Shown here piece after piece: positions 55,157 through 56,776 of a stretch of 56,776 nucleotides of DNA. The stretch is from an uncultured Microbulbifer sp. Lineage in GTDB: Bacteria > Pseudomonadota > Gammaproteobacteria > Pseudomonadales > Cellvibrionaceae. The translations under genes were made by a program, and so were the position numbers. The notes below the pieces were generated by a model that searched no databases, was not told where the DNA came from, and worked only from the letters and a program-made list of their open reading frames with translations. The stretch covers positions 1-56,776 of the forward strand of contig NZ_CANMKV010000028.1 in assembly GCF_947498635.1 (NCBI RefSeq), in the 5' to 3' direction. How positions within the stretch are numbered: position 1 is the stretch's first letter; every line of letters begins with the position of its first letter.

Positions 55157-55522
55157 ATGAGATTAATCCTGTTTTTCCTATTGCTGTTTTCAACCTCTGT
55201 ATTTGCTGTTGAACAGCAGCAGCCTCTGAAAACTATGTCAACGTGTTTGGTAATGAATAAATGGAGTGCCTGGGGTATGTGGGAATTCCAGGTTTACGCA
55301 ATGGCCAGGGAGAAGATCTTAATTGGTGATAAGGAAAATCACTTCTTGATTACAGCGGATGAGCGGGGTTTTCGCCACATTATTGCTGGTGAGGAAGTCG
55401 CAAATTACCCAGAGGCAACCACCCTGGAAGATCTGGGGCGGTTGTGCATGGAAAATTGCCCGCTGAATCACACCAAAAGAATGAATTGGTTCAAGCGACG
55501 CTGCAAGTCTTATGAATCTTAG
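55157..55522 (+). CDS. Small exported hypothetical protein
   Basis: A 121-residue protein with a signal peptide (MRLILFFLLLFSTSVFA). Start ATG 55157 is chosen over one two codons earlier because the ribosome site CAGGGA then has normal spacing. The mature part has four cysteines (TCLVMN, LCMEN-C, and RRCKS), Trp-rich WSAWGMWEFQVYAM, and an acidic-to-basic C-terminus. I do not recognise the family. Disulfide bonds in the periplasm are probable. Confidence 0.7.
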   Translation: MRLILFFLLLFSTSVFAVEQQQPLKTMSTCLVMNKWSAWGMWEFQVYAMAREKILIGDKENHFLITADERGFRHIIAGEEVANYPEATTLEDLGRLCMENCPLNHTKRMNWFKRRCKSYES

Positions 55523-55586
55523 ATAGCCCCACGGCAAGAGTTAGTAAGTGTACGCTTCTATAGCTTTACAGAAGAGAGAGAAAAAT

Positions 55587-56009
55587 ATGAACGAATCTAA
55601 TCAAGTCCAGGGAAGCTGCCTGTGCGGTTCTGTGACCATTAAGGCTGAGCTGCCTTCCTCTGACCTTGGAGTCTGTCACTGTAGCATGTGTAAGAAGTGG
55701 AGCGGTGGTCCACTGTTGGCGGTAGACTGCCAGACCAGTGTGGAGATTTCCGGTGAAGAGCATGTATCTGTATTTGACTCTTCGGACTGGGCTGAGCGCG
55801 GTTTCTGTTCCAATTGTGGCTCCCATCTCTTCTACCGATTAAAGGAAACCCAGCAGTACTCGGTTCCTGCCGGTATTTTAGATCTCCCTCCAGGAGTAGC
55901 TATGACGCATCAGATTTTTATTGATGAAAAGCCTGGTTATTACGATTTTGCCAATGAAACCAGAAACATAACCGGCCTGGAATTGGTCACTGAATTTTCC
56001 GGAGAGTGA
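55587..56009 (+). CDS. GFA family (CENP-V/GFA domain) zinc protein
   Basis: A 140-residue protein of the glutathione-dependent formaldehyde-activating (GFA) fold. All family zinc cysteines are seen: CLCGSV near residue 12, CHCSMCKKW near residue 32 and CSNCGSHLF near residue 83. The name comes from a supposed glutathione-formaldehyde adduct activity; most members lack a proven reaction. ATG 55587 follows AGAGAG at suitable spacing. Confidence 0.88.
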   Translation: MNESNQVQGSCLCGSVTIKAELPSSDLGVCHCSMCKKWSGGPLLAVDCQTSVEISGEEHVSVFDSSDWAERGFCSNCGSHLFYRLKETQQYSVPAGILDLPPGVAMTHQIFIDEKPGYYDFANETRNITGLELVTEFSGE

Positions 56010-56221
56010 GTGATCACATACTTCTGATTTCTTTTTTGGGGACCATTTGTCCCCCTTTAAGGTTACTATTGGTTGCTAACAGCGCTCGCAGTCTAAAGGC
56101 GGCTGCACCCATAGTAAAATTCGTGGGTAATTTGGGCTATCTAGAAGCAGTCTTATCAAGCTGTGAAAAGGGCCTAAATAATGTGGAATGATCAAGTGGT
56201 AATAAGGAGTGGCAGAGCGCC

Positions 56222-56527
56222 ATGACAGAAACACAGATAGTAGAAATTTTCCTAGCCAATCAGTGGTGGGCCATCATTGCCTTGGTGGTATGTGTCATAG
56301 GTGTAACCCTGTGTTGGTTTGGGGGCCTAATGGCTGCATTGACTGCTTTGGGTAATAAGCACTGGGTTTGGGGAGTTGTCACTATATTTCTTGGCCCTAT
56401 TACCGGGATTCCCTATGCGTTGCGTTATAAAGAAGCGGAGTATGCTCGCTCTTTGATGCTTCGAGGAGTATGGGTGTTGTTGCTTGGTTTGGTTATTGCT
56501 ATTTTGGTTTTATTTTTAGGCCGCTAG
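56222..56527 (+). CDS. Small membrane protein of unknown function
   Basis: A 101-residue protein with three hydrophobic segments (about residues 16-40, 47-63 and 78-100) and a conserved-looking middle GPITGIPYALRYKEAEYARSLM. No domain recognised. A second frame between this gene and the GFA gene (56006-56191) overlaps the GFA stop and looks spurious. Confidence 0.7.
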   Translation: MTETQIVEIFLANQWWAIIALVVCVIGVTLCWFGGLMAALTALGNKHWVWGVVTIFLGPITGIPYALRYKEAEYARSLMLRGVWVLLLGLVIAILVLFLGR

Positions 56528-56549
56528 ATTTATTGCGCGTTACTTTTAA

Positions 56550-56776
56550 GGAAGCTCTGAAAAATAGCTTTCTAGCTCTAAATTAGGTATCACACAATAA
56601 AAAAATGACTGTTTTTTAGTCAAAAGTCAGGTTTCCATAGGCATTTATCCTCATTTTCATTCCCTGAAATCTGTGTTTTGCAGATTTCAGATGCACTGAT
56701 CCTAGTGCGGCAGATATTTTTTTCCAATCAATAAGTTGGTAAAGCCGGCCAGCATACACAGACGCTGGGTGTTTTT
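56550..56776 (-). mobile_element. Insertion-sequence end, cut by window edge (IS5-like, tentative)
   Basis: On the minus strand the last 75 bases of the window (56702-56776) encode the final 24 residues of a protein, KNTQRLCMLAGFTNLLIGKK then YLPH, a pattern typical of the C-terminus of IS5-superfamily transposases (K-N-x-x-x-L-x-x-L-x-x-x-x-N-L). Beyond its stop lies a non-coding tail with a perfect 10-bp hairpin, and the sequence GGAAGCTCTGAAAAATAGC starting at 56550 reads like a terminal inverted repeat that begins with GG. The rest of the element is outside the window, so family and completeness are not certain. Confidence 0.55.
56664..56690. terminator. Perfect hairpin within the insertion-sequence tail
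   Basis: CTGAAATCTG and CAGATTTCAG form a 10-bp perfect stem around a 7-base loop, 12 bases beyond the transposase stop on the minus strand. It may terminate transposase transcription, or shield the element from outside transcription; there is no strong T-tract. Confidence 0.5.

Noticed and set aside
56006..56191. 61-codon open frame between the GFA and membrane-protein genes
   Set aside because: Overlaps the GFA stop codon, unusual composition and no recognisable family; probably not translated.

Overview
The window is chromosomal DNA of a Gram-negative bacterium, most likely a marine polysaccharide-degrading gammaproteobacterium of the Cellvibrio/Microbulbifer type. This is inferred from a secreted chloride-type alpha-amylase, a MalT-regulated maltodextrin locus without PTS or ABC importer, an MvaT-type H-NS protein, MnmH plus an NADH-dehydrogenase/SelD fusion, and several TTG/GTG starts. 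No rRNA, tRNA, CRISPR array or prophage was recognised.

Layout. 1-1.18 kb: gene-poor, with two related hairpins. 1.2-9.3 kb: starch/maltodextrin cluster (secreted GH13 amylase with two tandem C-terminal modules, lipoprotein GH13, GH31 alpha-glucosidase, MFS sugar transporter) with two back-to-back MalT-box-like sites between the divergent GH31 and transporter genes. 9.5-27 kb: mixed accessory stretch (AGCS amino-acid symporter, L,D-transpeptidase, a gene interrupted by an in-frame TAA, an outer-membrane barrel, an arylsulfotransferase-like protein, a LysR gene divergent from a DJ-1/YdcZ-type/ABM operon, cupin, DUF1203, a propeller lipoprotein, PPK2 beside a P-type proton ATPase, and a decayed LysR/azoreductase pair). 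27.2-31.8 kb: the second half of the maltodextrin system (GH13 alpha-glucosidase with a perfect-consensus MalT box, and malT). 32.4-38.3 kb: a co-oriented housekeeping run (YcbL-like MBL hydrolase, DUF2799 lipoprotein, MenI-like thioesterase, YgjP-like metalloprotein, RlmD, DUF2750, VOC, SDR). 38.3-49.3 kb: MnmH, SLC13-type permease, CBS protein, MvaT/H-NS, histidine phosphatase, CobB sirtuin, NDH-2 and the NDH/SelD fusion. 49.6-54.8 kb: one gene for a giant AsmA/DUF748-type envelope protein. 55.1-56.8 kb: three small genes and the end of an insertion sequence cut by the window edge.

How the genes fit together. The extracellular amylase would cut starch, the lipoprotein GH13 and exported GH31 would trim maltodextrins, the MFS carrier would import sugars, the cytoplasmic GH13 would finish hydrolysis, and MalT would sense the inducer. 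MnmH and SelD form a complete selenophosphate-to-2-selenouridine tRNA branch.

The strongest unexplained signal is the 1725-residue AsmA/DUF748-type protein. Its central ~1060 residues carry 24 cysteines, all of which fall into 12 close pairs at a near-constant period of about 90-95 residues, which suggests a repeating disulfide-clipped unit. Other signals are three damaged reading frames (in-frame TAA, G-tract frameshift in an azoreductase, internally deleted LysR), a 40-nt hairpin inside the DJ-1 operon, and DnaA-box-like words in a 1-kb non-coding region.
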